A stretch of 64,000 nt of DNA from Aquabacterium sp. (GTDB taxonomy: Bacteria; Pseudomonadota; Gammaproteobacteria; Burkholderiales; Burkholderiaceae_C): NCBI RefSeq assembly GCF_016234775.1, contig NZ_JACRAH010000009.1, positions 1 through 64,000 on the forward strand, written 5' to 3'. The translations under genes were made by a program, and so were the position numbers. Below are positions 1-7,487 of the stretch, piece after piece. The notes under the pieces are model-generated. The model did not search any database and was not told the DNA's origin. It was given only the letters and a program-made list of their open reading frames with translations. How positions within the stretch are numbered: the first letter of the stretch is position 1; every line of letters begins with the position of its first letter.

Positions 1-1596
1 GACCTGGCCGCCAACCGCGACGAGCTGCTGGCCAAGGCCAAGGCCTGGTGCGCGGCCAACCCCAAGCCCTCGGCACCCTGGGACACCAAGGGCTTCCGCA
101 TCCCCGGTGGCGACAGCAAGAGCCCCGCTGTGGTTCAGGTGCTGGCCATTGCCCCGTCGATGGCCAATGCCAAGGCGCATGGCAACTACCCCGCGCTCAC
201 GCACATCATGTCCTGCCTGTTCGAAGGCTGCCTGCTGGACTTCGATGCCGCCTCGCAAGTGGAGTCGCGTTACTTCGCTGCCTGCGTCGTGTCGCAGACC
301 AGCAAGAACATGATCAACACCTTGTGGCATCAATTGAACGCCATCAAGAAGGGCCAGTCGCGTCCCAAGGGCCCGGCTGAATCCAAGGTCAAGAAGCTGG
401 GCGTGCTGGGCGCCGGCATGATGGGTGCGGGCATCGCCTACGTGTCGGCCAAGGTCGGCATCAATGTCGTCTTGCTGGACACCAGCCTGGACAACGCCGA
501 AAAGGGCAAGGCCTACTCGCAAGGCATCCTGGACAAGGCCGTGGCCCGTGGCCGCAGCACGCCTGACAAGCGTGATGCCCTGCTGGCCCGCATCAAGCCC
601 ACCACCTCGTATGACGATCTGGAAGGCTGCGATCTGGTGATCGAGGCCGTGTTCGAAGACCGCGACATCAAGGCTGTCTGCACGCAGAAGTCCGAGGCCG
701 TGATCCCTGCCACCGCCGTTTACGCCTCGAACACCTCGACGCTGCCCATCACCGGCCTGGCCAAGGCCAGTTCGCGTCCGGCCAACTTCCTGGGCCTGCA
801 CTTCTTCTCGCCCGTGGACAAGATGCCCCTGGTCGAGATCATCGTGGGCAAGGAAACCTCGGATGAAACGCTGGCCCGTGGTTTCGACTACGTGCTGCAG
901 ATCGGCAAGACCCCGATCGTGGTCAATGACAAGCGCGGCTTCTACACCTCGCGTGTGTTCACGACCTACATCATGGAAGGCATGGCCATGCTGGGCGAGG
1001 GCGTGCACCCCCGCTCGGTGGAAGTCGCCGGCATGAAGGCGGGCATGCCCATGCCGCCTCTGGCGCTGCAAGATGAAGTCTCGCTGAGCCTGTCGTTGCA
1101 CATCGCCGAGCAGACCCGCAAGGATCTGGAAGCCGAAGGCCTGAGCTTGCCCGTGCACCCTGGTTTCGCCGTGGTGCAGAAGATCGGTGGCGAGCACAAC
1201 CGTATCGGCAAGAAGGCGTCCAAGGGCTTCTACGATTACAACGGCAAGGAAAAGACCCTGTGGTCTGGCCTGACCGAGGTCTATCCCCCCAAGGCCGTGC
1301 AGCCTTCGCAGCAAGAGCTGGTGGACCGCATGCTCTACGCCCAGGCCAATGAAGCCGCGCGTTGCTACGAGGAAAACGTGGTGCGCTCGGTGGCCGATAC
1401 CAACATCGGCTCGATCTTCGGCTGGGGCTTCGCACCCAACCAGGGTGGTGCACTGCAGTTCATCAACGCCGTGGGTGCGAAGCAGTTCGTCGAGCGTTCG
1501 CGTGAGCTGGCCAAGGCCTACGGCCCGCGCTTCGAGCCCGCTGCCATCGTCGTCAAGCAAGCGGCGGAAGGTGGTCGCTTCGAGGACAAGCTGTGA
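1..1596 (+). CDS. 3-hydroxyacyl-CoA dehydrogenase (FadB/FadJ type), 5' end missing
   Basis: This is the C-terminal 531 residues of a multifunctional beta-oxidation protein that oxidises 3-hydroxyacyl-CoA to 3-ketoacyl-CoA with NAD+. The reading frame is open from the first base, so the start and probably the N-terminal enoyl-CoA hydratase domain lie outside the window. From about residue 130 there is a Rossmann domain with the dinucleotide motif GVLGAGMMGAGIA. The family's catalytic region follows (GLHFFSP, then MPLVEII), and then the C-terminal dehydrogenase domains. The stop codon overlaps the GTG start of the next gene, so the two are probably co-transcribed. FadB and FadJ cannot be told apart from this part. 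The family call is secure. Confidence 0.93.
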   Translation, partial: DLAANRDELLAKAKAWCAANPKPSAPWDTKGFRIPGGDSKSPAVVQVLAIAPSMANAKAHGNYPALTHIMSCLFEGCLLDFDAASQVESRYFAACVVSQTSKNMINTLWHQLNAIKKGQSRPKGPAESKVKKLGVLGAGMMGAGIAYVSAKVGINVVLLDTSLDNAEKGKAYSQGILDKAVARGRSTPDKRDALLARIKPTTSYDDLEGCDLVIEAVFEDRDIKAVCTQKSEAVIPATAVYASNTSTLPITGLAKASSRPANFLGLHFFSPVDKMPLVEIIVGKETSDETLARGFDYVLQIGKTPIVVNDKRGFYTSRVFTTYIMEGMAMLGEGVHPRSVEVAGMKAGMPMPPLALQDEVSLSLSLHIAEQTRKDLEAEGLSLPVHPGFAVVQKIGGEHNRIGKKASKGFYDYNGKEKTLWSGLTEVYPPKAVQPSQQELVDRMLYAQANEAARCYEENVVRSVADTNIGSIFGWGFAPNQGGALQFINAVGAKQFVERSRELAKAYGPRFEPAAIVVKQAAEGGRFEDKL

Positions 1597-2636
1597 GCAC
1601 TGAGGCTGGACCCCTGTCCGGCCTCCTGTCAGGCCTGCGCGTGATCGACCTCACGCGCAACCTGCCAGGGCCTTTCGGCACGCGCATGCTGGCCGATCTG
1701 GGCGCCGAGATCATCAAGGTGGAGCCGCCGGAAGGCGACCCCGCTCGCCCCCTGGGCACCTTGTTCGAGGCGCTCAATCACGGCAAGGAATGCCGCAAGA
1801 TCGATTTCAAGAACGCGGCTGAACTCACTCAGTTGCGCGACTGGATCGCCACCGCAGACGTGATGGTCGACAGCTTCCGCCCCGGTGTGCTCAAGGCCAT
1901 GGGCCTGGACTGGGAGGCGCTCAAGGGCCTCAATCCGAAGCTGGTCATGGTCTCGATCACGGGCTATGGGCAGCAAGGACCTTGGGCCCAGCGTGCCGGC
2001 CATGACATCAACTTCATGGCGATCTCGGGCGTGCTCGATCAGGTGCGTGCCACGACGGGCGAGCTGGCGATGTCCAATGTGCAATGGGGTGACCTGGCCG
2101 CAGGCTCTTCCATGGCCTGCATCGCCATCCTGTCTGGCGTGTACGACGCCGGCAAGCGCGGCAAGGGCCGTCACATCGATGTGAGCATGACCCATGGCCT
2201 GCACACGCATCTGGTGATGCCCAAATCCACCGGGGCCTTGTTGGCGCCGATGCTGGGTGGTCGCATGCCGGGTGCCGGGCAGGACATGCTCAATGGGGTG
2301 CTGCCTTGCTACAACCTGTATGGCACGGCTGACGGCCGCCACCTGGCTGTGGGCTCCCTGGAGTTCAAGTTCTGGAAAGCCGCCTGTGAGGTGTTCGAGC
2401 GCCCTGATTGGGTGAACCGTCACTGGCAGCGTGGCCAGATGCCGGGTTCGGCCGATTGCGCCGAATTGCGCCAGGATGTGGCTGCCTTGGTGGCATCCCA
2501 GCCGATGGCGTATTGGGCCGAACGCTTCGAGCAGGCCGATGCCTGTGTCACACCTGTGCTGACTTTGGCGGAAGCGCAAGCTCACCCGCTGTTTGAAGGC
2601 CAGGCCCAGGTGCAGCCTTGGACGCAGGTTGCTTGA
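1593..2636 (+). CDS. CaiB/BaiF-type class III CoA-transferase
   Basis: The 347-residue protein matches family III CoA-transferases, which move CoA between carboxylic acids or act in racemase-like reactions (frc, caiB, amacr). The N-terminus carries the typical GLRVIDLTRNLPGPF and LGAEIIKVEPPEGDP segments. A GDLAAG segment near residue 170 holds the expected nucleophilic Asp. The GTG start sits inside the stop of the preceding dehydrogenase gene (GTGA overlap), which points to translational coupling and a role in acyl-CoA metabolism. A strong terminator follows about 50 bases after the stop. At 347 residues it is a little shorter than many family members (about 380-430). The substrate cannot be inferred. 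Confidence 0.88.
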   Translation: MSTEAGPLSGLLSGLRVIDLTRNLPGPFGTRMLADLGAEIIKVEPPEGDPARPLGTLFEALNHGKECRKIDFKNAAELTQLRDWIATADVMVDSFRPGVLKAMGLDWEALKGLNPKLVMVSITGYGQQGPWAQRAGHDINFMAISGVLDQVRATTGELAMSNVQWGDLAAGSSMACIAILSGVYDAGKRGKGRHIDVSMTHGLHTHLVMPKSTGALLAPMLGGRMPGAGQDMLNGVLPCYNLYGTADGRHLAVGSLEFKFWKAACEVFERPDWVNRHWQRGQMPGSADCAELRQDVAALVASQPMAYWAERFEQADACVTPVLTLAEAQAHPLFEGQAQVQPWTQVA

Positions 2637-2682
2637 AGGTTTGATCGACGTTTTGCAAGACTGACCGGGGGGTCAGACTGGT

Positions 2683-2722
2683 ACGGGCCTGGTGAGTTTT
2701 GGCGCCAGGCCCGTATTTTTTT
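2683..2722 (+). terminator. Rho-independent terminator of the beta-oxidation operon
   Basis: A perfect 10-base inverted repeat (ACGGGCCTGG at 2683 and CCAGGCCCGT at 2705) is followed by a run of seven T. It lies after the CoA-transferase stop and ends at the stop codon of the convergent ferritin-like gene. A second small hairpin (CTGACC/GGTCAG, 2661-2676) precedes it. Confidence 0.9.
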
Positions 2723-3600
2723 CAGGCTGCACGTGCTTGCGGCGCGTCCTCTGCAGGATGAACCTGGGCTTCCAACGCCCGCGCCATCTCTTTGCGAAAA
2801 CGATTGAGCTCCTGCACGCTCGCAAAGCTGCGGTCCATCAGTGAGCCCAGGTTGTGCAGGATGCGCTCGGCCACCTTGCCCTCCCAGACCGCGTCAAACT
2901 GGATCTGCTTGTCCAGCCAGTGCTCCAGCCAGGCCGGATCAGGCAGGCGCGACTGAATGGTGTCACGGGGGAACAGTTTGGCGTTCACATGCAGATTGGT
3001 GGGGTGCAGAGCTTGTGCCGTGCGGCGCGCACTGGCCATCAGCACACCCACCTTGCTGAAGGCCGCACGGGCCTCGTCACCAAAGCGGTTGAGGGCCTTC
3101 TTCATGTAGCGCAGGTAGGCGCCGCCATGGCGTGCTTCGTCACGTGACAAGGTTTCATAGATGGCCTTGATCACCGGCTCGGTGTGCCATTCGGCCGCGC
3201 GGCGATACCAGTGGTGCAGGCGCACCTCGCCGCAGAAGTGCAGCATCAGCGTTTCCAGAGCTGGCGCCGGATCAAACTCGAAGCGCACTTCGTCCAGTTC
3301 CTTCTCGGTCGGGACCAGGTCGGGGCGGAAGCGGCGCAGGTACTCCATCATCACCAGGGAGTGCTTCTGCTCTTCGAAGAACCACACGCTCATGAAGGCG
3401 CAAAAGTCGCTGTCGTCGCGGTTGTCACGCAAGAACATTTCCGTCGCTGGCAAGGCGGCCCACTCTGTGATCGCGTTCATCTTGATGGTCTGCGCTTGTT
3501 CGTCGCTGAGCTGGCTGGCGTCAAAGCGGTCCCATGGAATGTCGGTATCCATGTTCCAGCGGACGGATTCGAGTTGCTTGAACAGTTCGGGGTAAAGCAT
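2722..3600 (-). CDS. Ferritin-like diiron protein of unknown function
   Basis: The 292-residue, mostly helical protein carries two metal-binding style signatures, EEQKH near residue 100 and DEARH near residue 155. These are typical of diiron ferritin-like or acyl-ACP-desaturase-like four-helix bundles. It should therefore bind two irons and act as an oxidase, desaturase or iron-handling protein, but the substrate is unknown. An in-frame ATG lies four codons upstream at 3612. I prefer 3600 because GGAG sits six bases before it and the protein then begins MLYPELF. It is divergent from an exported glutathione peroxidase gene, which fits an oxidative theme without proving it. It is convergent with the CoA-transferase gene across the shared terminator. 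Confidence 0.8.
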   Translation of the reverse strand: MLYPELFKQLESVRWNMDTDIPWDRFDASQLSDEQAQTIKMNAITEWAALPATEMFLRDNRDDSDFCAFMSVWFFEEQKHSLVMMEYLRRFRPDLVPTEKELDEVRFEFDPAPALETLMLHFCGEVRLHHWYRRAAEWHTEPVIKAIYETLSRDEARHGGAYLRYMKKALNRFGDEARAAFSKVGVLMASARRTAQALHPTNLHVNAKLFPRDTIQSRLPDPAWLEHWLDKQIQFDAVWEGKVAERILHNLGSLMDRSFASVQELNRFRKEMARALEAQVHPAEDAPQARAA

Positions 3601-3786
3601 GACGTTCTCCATGAGGTGCGCGGCAGCAGGCTAAATCAGATTCGTGACGGGCAGAAGAACAAATGTGGACAATGCCGTGACAAGCCCTTGTCATGCAACA
3701 GCCATGCCCTTGGTCTGGATATGACACTTCGGTGCACACTGTGCGTTCGATATTGCTTTTGCGTTCTTGCCCAGAGCGCTTCTCTC

Positions 3787-4407
3787 ATGAAACGTGCCAA
3801 CCTGTCTTCCCCTTGCGCTTTGACCCTGTTGAGCCTGTTCGTTTTGGGCGCAGTCAGCCAACCGGACGTGGCCTCGGCCGCACCTGCTGTGGTCGTCACG
3901 GCCGCAGCATCTGATTCGGCGTGCCCAGCCTTGCTGAACAAGACCTTCCCTCGATTGCAGGATGAAAAGCCACAGTCTTTGTGCCAATACAGCGGGCAGG
4001 TCATTTTGGTTGTCAACACCGCCAGCTATTGCGGCTTTACCAAGCAGTTCAAAGGCCTGGAGACGCTCTACAGCCAGTACAAGGACAAGGGCTTGGTCGT
4101 GCTGGGCTTCCCGTCCAACGATTTTGGCAGCCAGGAGCCCGGTTCAGCCAAGGAAATCGCCGAGTTCTGTGCCAACACCTACGGCGTGAAGTTCCCGATG
4201 TTTGCCAAGAGCCATGTGGTGGGCGATGAGGCCAACCCCCTGCACGCCGAACTGCGCAAGGCCACGGGTACGCGCCCTAAGTGGAATTTCTACAAGTACC
4301 TCATCGGGCGAGACGGGCGGGCCGTCAAGGCCTACAGCAGCATGACCTCACCGGATGACCGCGAGCTCATCGAGGACATTGAAAAGCAGTTGAGCACGAA
4401 TAAGTGA
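3787..4407 (+). CDS. Exported glutathione peroxidase family protein
   Basis: The 206-residue protein is a thioredoxin-fold glutathione/thioredoxin peroxidase that reduces peroxides. The catalytic motif NTASYCGFT has Cys in the selenocysteine position. GFPSNDFGSQEPG and the C-terminal KWNFYKYLIGRDG are also conserved family segments. The start at 3787 gives a basic N-terminus, a hydrophobic core (ALTLLSLFVLGAVS) and a small-residue cleavage region, so it is probably periplasmic. The frame stays open far upstream, but that stretch is the antisense of the ferritin-like gene and was not used. A cytosolic paralogue lies at 35851. Confidence 0.88.
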   Translation: MKRANLSSPCALTLLSLFVLGAVSQPDVASAAPAVVVTAAASDSACPALLNKTFPRLQDEKPQSLCQYSGQVILVVNTASYCGFTKQFKGLETLYSQYKDKGLVVLGFPSNDFGSQEPGSAKEIAEFCANTYGVKFPMFAKSHVVGDEANPLHAELRKATGTRPKWNFYKYLIGRDGRAVKAYSSMTSPDDRELIEDIEKQLSTNK

Positions 4408-4462
4408 TCGACCCAGTGCCGCTATGGCGGCATCCGAGCATGCAACTCTGATTTCAATGGGC

Positions 4463-4489
4463 AAAAAAAACCCCGCCACAAAGGCGGGG
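4463..4489 (-). terminator. Rho-independent terminator, reverse strand
   Basis: The stem CCCCGCC/GGCGGGG has a five-base loop (4471-4489) and is followed on the reverse strand by eight T (4470-4463). No annotated gene ends just before it on that strand, which is the main reason to suspect a small RNA here. Confidence 0.85.
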
Positions 4490-4600
4490 CTGCGCAAACC
4501 CTGTACTTGTTGTTGAACTCTGACCTGTCTGGAGCCGGTATCGGTGTGTCGCCGACTGGCGCAAACCCTCTTGTTCTGTGTTCTCCCTGGAACCGTGTGA
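4463..4600 (-). ncRNA. Candidate small RNA with its own promoter and terminator
   Basis: On the reverse strand a sigma70-like promoter (TTGTCG at 4634-4629, 16-base spacer, TAATAC at 4612-4607) precedes about 140 bases without a plausible ORF. The stretch ends in an intrinsic terminator. The transcript would carry GGGTTTGCGC twice (4568-4559 and 4501-4492), the second copy next to the terminator stem. There is also a possible small stem (TCGG/CCGA) in between. The only overlapping reading frame would start with TTG inside the promoter and run through the terminator, so it was rejected. The family is not recognised. Confidence 0.5.
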
Positions 4601-4606
4601 CAGCAC

Positions 4607-4634
4607 GTATTAAAAATGTAGAGGGTTCCGACAA
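4607..4634 (-). promoter_or_regulatory. Sigma70-like promoter of the candidate small RNA
   Basis: Reverse strand: -35 TTGTCG (4634-4629), 16-base spacer, -10 TAATAC (4612-4607). Expected transcription start is about 4600. The spacer is AT-rich, unlike its surroundings. Confidence 0.5.
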
Positions 4635-4897
4635 GGCGCGTATCCCCCTCTAGAGGGGTGCTGTTTGCGTCAAGGGCATAGCAAGCGTCAATCCCCCTGG
4701 GGGAGTGAGATGGCGCGGTGGGATGACCACTTAAACAGGGGGGTGCTTGTGCACAAAGCCACGCGTTGAAGGAGGGCGGTCTGCTCGACCCTCAAGTTGG
4801 GGGATGACGACACCGATGGACACGTCATGATGGGCTTGAGGTCTGACAGACCGACCTTACCTACAAGGCAAGCCTGAAGGACCACGGAGTATCGTTC

Positions 4898-5182
4898 ATG
4901 CACATGCTTTACAACTCGGACAGTTATGCGGTCGTACAGATCGAGCTGCCCACATCCGATGTCACGCTGGCCGTGGAGCACCACGCCAACAGCCTGACAC
5001 GGGGCGGCTACGAGATCGTGGACAAGTTCGCCCGCAAGGAACTGTTCATCGAGGGTGCATTGGCCGAATCCTTCAAGGAAGGTGTCGAGGCCTTGATCGA
5101 GACCTCGCCCAGCGTCGAGGAATTCGACGCCTATCTGGAGCGCTTCGCCGGCATGGCGCAGCAACCAGTTGTGATGCATTGA
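4898..5182 (+). CDS. DUF3567 (BTH_I0359-type) family protein
   Basis: This 94-residue protein matches a small conserved family known mainly from betaproteobacteria. The start MLYNSDSYAVVQIE, the middle GGYEIVDKFARKELFIEG and the end QPVVMH are the recognisable parts. No function is established and there is no signal peptide or membrane segment. The first ATG (4898) has GGAG about ten bases upstream. A second in-frame ATG two codons later is equally possible. The gene stands alone: a palindrome lies upstream (4840-4852) and a hairpin without a U-tract downstream (5201-5218). Confidence 0.85.
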   Translation: MHMLYNSDSYAVVQIELPTSDVTLAVEHHANSLTRGGYEIVDKFARKELFIEGALAESFKEGVEALIETSPSVEEFDAYLERFAGMAQQPVVMH

Positions 5183-5200
5183 ACACAAAGCTGTGATTGA

Positions 5201-5218
5201 TGAGCCCGTGAGGGCTCA
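5201..5218 (+). terminator. Hairpin after the DUF3567 gene, possible terminator
   Basis: TGAGCCC and GGGCTCA form a perfect seven-base stem with a GTGA loop, 18 bases after the stop. There is no U-tract, so it may only stabilise the 3' end. Its last bases overlap the proposed -35 of the promoter for the next gene. Confidence 0.4.
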
Positions 5219-5243
5219 AGTGACAGCCATTCCCTGCCGATAA
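5216..5243 (+). promoter_or_regulatory. Candidate sigma28 (FliA) promoter for the GGDEF-EAL gene
   Basis: The -10 element GCCGATAA (5236-5243) matches the FliA consensus exactly. A -35 like TCAAG (5216-5220) lies 15 bases upstream, one more than the usual 14. It would place the c-di-GMP genes at 5322 and 7484 under flagellar control. The downstream leader holds a hairpin (AGGCCC/GGGCCT, 5282-5305) that pairs an early GGAGG with CCTCC. Confidence 0.4.
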
Positions 5244-5321
5244 CCGATCACGGATAAAAGCAAATGATCGGGTAAAGCGCGAGGCCCTCCTGGGAGGTGG
5301 GGCCTTTCAGGGGAAATGCGC

Positions 5322-7487
5322 ATGTCACAACAGTGGATGGAGCCCCACTACGACGCCACTTCGCTGCTCGCAGCGTGGGTCGTCGCGGTGTACGCTCTTT
5401 ACTTACAAAGCCTGGTGGTTCGCCGCGTGCGAGCCCATGACAGGGATACGGGATTTGCCTGGGTTCTGGGCGGCGCGGTAGGCGTCGGCACAGGCATCTG
5501 GGCGGAAGGCCTCTTGGGGCTGATCGCGATGCAACTGCCCATTCAAGTCGGCTACGTGCAGGCGATCTTGCTGGCCTCGTGGTTGCCGGCCATGGTGCTG
5601 AGTGCGGGCACGATCTGGATGCATTGCTACCGTCAACTGGCTGTAGGGATGCGGATCATGGGGGGGCTGCTGGTCACGGGTGCCCTGTGTCTGCTGACCT
5701 TCGTCAATGCTTCTGCGATCGTCTTGCAACCCGCGATCGAATGGGATGGGACCTATGTGGCCGGCGCCATTGCGCTCATGCTGGCAACTTGCGTCTTCGC
5801 CTCGATTTTCATTCGATGGGCTTTGCAAGGACGATTGAGCCATCTGCGCACGCTGGCGGTAGCCGCTGTCGTGGCCACGCTGTTCCGGGGCGGGCAGATG
5901 CTGATTCTGATGGGCATGAACGTGTCATCTGCGGTGGTGTGCCTGAGTGCCGATCAGGTCTCGGTGGATTCCTTGCAGTTCCTGCTGACGGCGCCGGTGC
6001 TTATCCTGCTTGGGTTGGTGCACCTGGGAACCGTGCTGGACGATCGCGCCATGCGCAAGCAGGAAGTACTGACGGCCTCCCTGGCACAGGCTCAGGCCGC
6101 GCTGGAGGAAGCGGCCCAGCAGGATGCATCAACCGGCATGCTCAACCGCCTGGGCTTTGAAAAAGCCTTGCGCCTCCAGCTCGATGGCGAGGGCAGCGGC
6201 GATCAGGCACTGAGCGTGTTTCGCCTGAACCTGGATGGCTTCAAGAGCCATGTGGAGACCTACGGGCCGGACATGGGGGACACCATCGTGAGCTTTCTGG
6301 CGGGGCGCCTGCGCGGCCTGGTCAGAGACGGCGATGTGCTCGCTCGCTCCGACACCGACGAATACCTCTTGCTGTGCCACGGCTTGAGTGATGAACACCA
6401 GGTGGCCCAATTGGCTCAGCGCCTGGGAGACGCCGTTCATGAGCCCTGTCTGATCAAGGACCAGGACATCATCCTGAGTTGCTCCATCGGCATCGCCAGC
6501 TTCCCGGCCAGCGCGAACGCCGAGCAGTTGTTGCACCACTCGCGCGATGCCATGCTGACGGCGCGCAAGGCGGGCGGCGGCGTGTACTGCGTCTACGAGC
6601 GCGGCATGGACCACATGGGCCTCGATCAAGTGGAAATGCAGCGCGATCTGCGCCATGCGATCGAGCGCAATGAGTTGACCTTGCACTTCCAGCCCAAGCT
6701 GCGCGCCAGCGACAACGCGCTGGCCGGCGTGGAGGCCTTGCTGCGCTGGACGCACCCGGTTCGGGGCTCCGTCAGCCCTGTTCAGTTCATTCCGGTGGCC
6801 GAGCGCTTCGGCTTGATTGGCGAACTGGGTCTGTGGGTGCTCAACGAGGCCTGCCGCCATATCCGCATGTGGCACGACGCCGGGCTCAATGTGCCTGTCG
6901 CCATCAACTTGTCCGCCCATCAGTTGCGCCAGCCGGACCTGGAGTTGCGTGTGCGCGATGCCTTGAAGCGCCACCGCGTGCCCGCGCGGATGCTGATCAT
7001 GGAGATCACCGAAAGCGCCGCGATGGACGACATCGATGCTTCACTGCGGGTGTTTGACATGCTCGATGACATCGGTGTGCGCCTGTCGATCGACGACTTT
7101 GGTACGGGCTATTCCAGCCTGAGCTACTTGCGCCGACTGCCCGCACGTCAGCTCAAGATCGACCGCAGTTTCGTGAAGGATCTGGCATCCAGCCTGGATG
7201 CGCAGGCGATTGTGGAGGCCGTTGTGAGGCTTTCACACGCGCTGGGCCTCAAGGTGGTGGCCGAAGGCGTCGAAACGCAAGAGCAGGCGCAGATATTGGC
7301 GCATCTTCAGTGTGATGAGCTTCAAGGGTTCCTCTTTGCCAAGCCCATGCCTGAAAGTGCCCTGCTGGCCTGGTTGGTTCAGCGTGGAACGAGCGTGCCT
7401 TCTGTGAGTCAGTCGGCGCAGGTTCACGCGGGCCTGGAGGAAGAGGACCGGCGTTGCTGGTCGGAACTGGAGGCTGCTGGTCCATGA
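5322..7487 (+). CDS. Membrane protein with degenerate GGDEF and intact-looking EAL domain
   Basis: The protein has about 721 residues. The first 235 or so form about seven membrane segments that resemble an MHYT-type sensor with poorly kept motifs (WAEG, IWMHC, LILMGMN). The GGDEF domain follows (about 265-425), but its signature is DTDEY instead of GGDEF, so cyclase activity is doubtful. An RDGD inhibitory-site motif (RxxD) sits five residues before it. The EAL domain (about 440-690) keeps EALLRW, INLSAHQ, ITESAA, SIDDFGTGYSSL, LKIDRSF and AEGVET, as in active c-di-GMP phosphodiesterases. A likely role is c-di-GMP breakdown with the GGDEF part as a sensor. The ATG at 5322 has AGGGGA eight bases upstream; another ATG is two codons earlier. 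The stop overlaps the next gene's ATG. Confidence 0.9.
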   Translation: MSQQWMEPHYDATSLLAAWVVAVYALYLQSLVVRRVRAHDRDTGFAWVLGGAVGVGTGIWAEGLLGLIAMQLPIQVGYVQAILLASWLPAMVLSAGTIWMHCYRQLAVGMRIMGGLLVTGALCLLTFVNASAIVLQPAIEWDGTYVAGAIALMLATCVFASIFIRWALQGRLSHLRTLAVAAVVATLFRGGQMLILMGMNVSSAVVCLSADQVSVDSLQFLLTAPVLILLGLVHLGTVLDDRAMRKQEVLTASLAQAQAALEEAAQQDASTGMLNRLGFEKALRLQLDGEGSGDQALSVFRLNLDGFKSHVETYGPDMGDTIVSFLAGRLRGLVRDGDVLARSDTDEYLLLCHGLSDEHQVAQLAQRLGDAVHEPCLIKDQDIILSCSIGIASFPASANAEQLLHHSRDAMLTARKAGGGVYCVYERGMDHMGLDQVEMQRDLRHAIERNELTLHFQPKLRASDNALAGVEALLRWTHPVRGSVSPVQFIPVAERFGLIGELGLWVLNEACRHIRMWHDAGLNVPVAINLSAHQLRQPDLELRVRDALKRHRVPARMLIMEITESAAMDDIDASLRVFDMLDDIGVRLSIDDFGTGYSSLSYLRRLPARQLKIDRSFVKDLASSLDAQAIVEAVVRLSHALGLKVVAEGVETQEQAQILAHLQCDELQGFLFAKPMPESALLAWLVQRGTSVPSVSQSAQVHAGLEEEDRRCWSELEAAGP

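Larger units (their letters stand above)
4408..4897. other. 490-base spacer without a protein gene
   Basis: No convincing protein gene is visible. The stretch contains a candidate reverse-strand small RNA (about 4463-4600), two G/C-rich palindromes (CCCCTCTAGAGGGG at 4645-4658 and CCCCCTGGGGG at 4693-4703), and a 13-base palindrome (GGTCTG-A-CAGACC, 4840-4852) upstream of the DUF3567 gene. The palindromes may be operators or remnants of an intergenic repeat. Confidence 0.6.

Noticed and set aside
1629-2585. Long antisense open frame opposite the CoA-transferase gene
   Set aside because: His/Gln/Arg-rich translation typical of the antisense of a high-GC gene. The same applies to long frames opposite cheA, the receptor genes, ampG and the exported protein gene.
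3184-3786. N-terminal extension of the exported glutathione peroxidase
   Set aside because: It is the antisense of the ferritin-like gene; the start at 3787 gives a proper signal peptide.
4422-4634. 70-codon reverse-strand open frame starting with TTG
   Set aside because: It starts inside the proposed promoter, runs through the terminator stem, and has no ribosome binding site or family.
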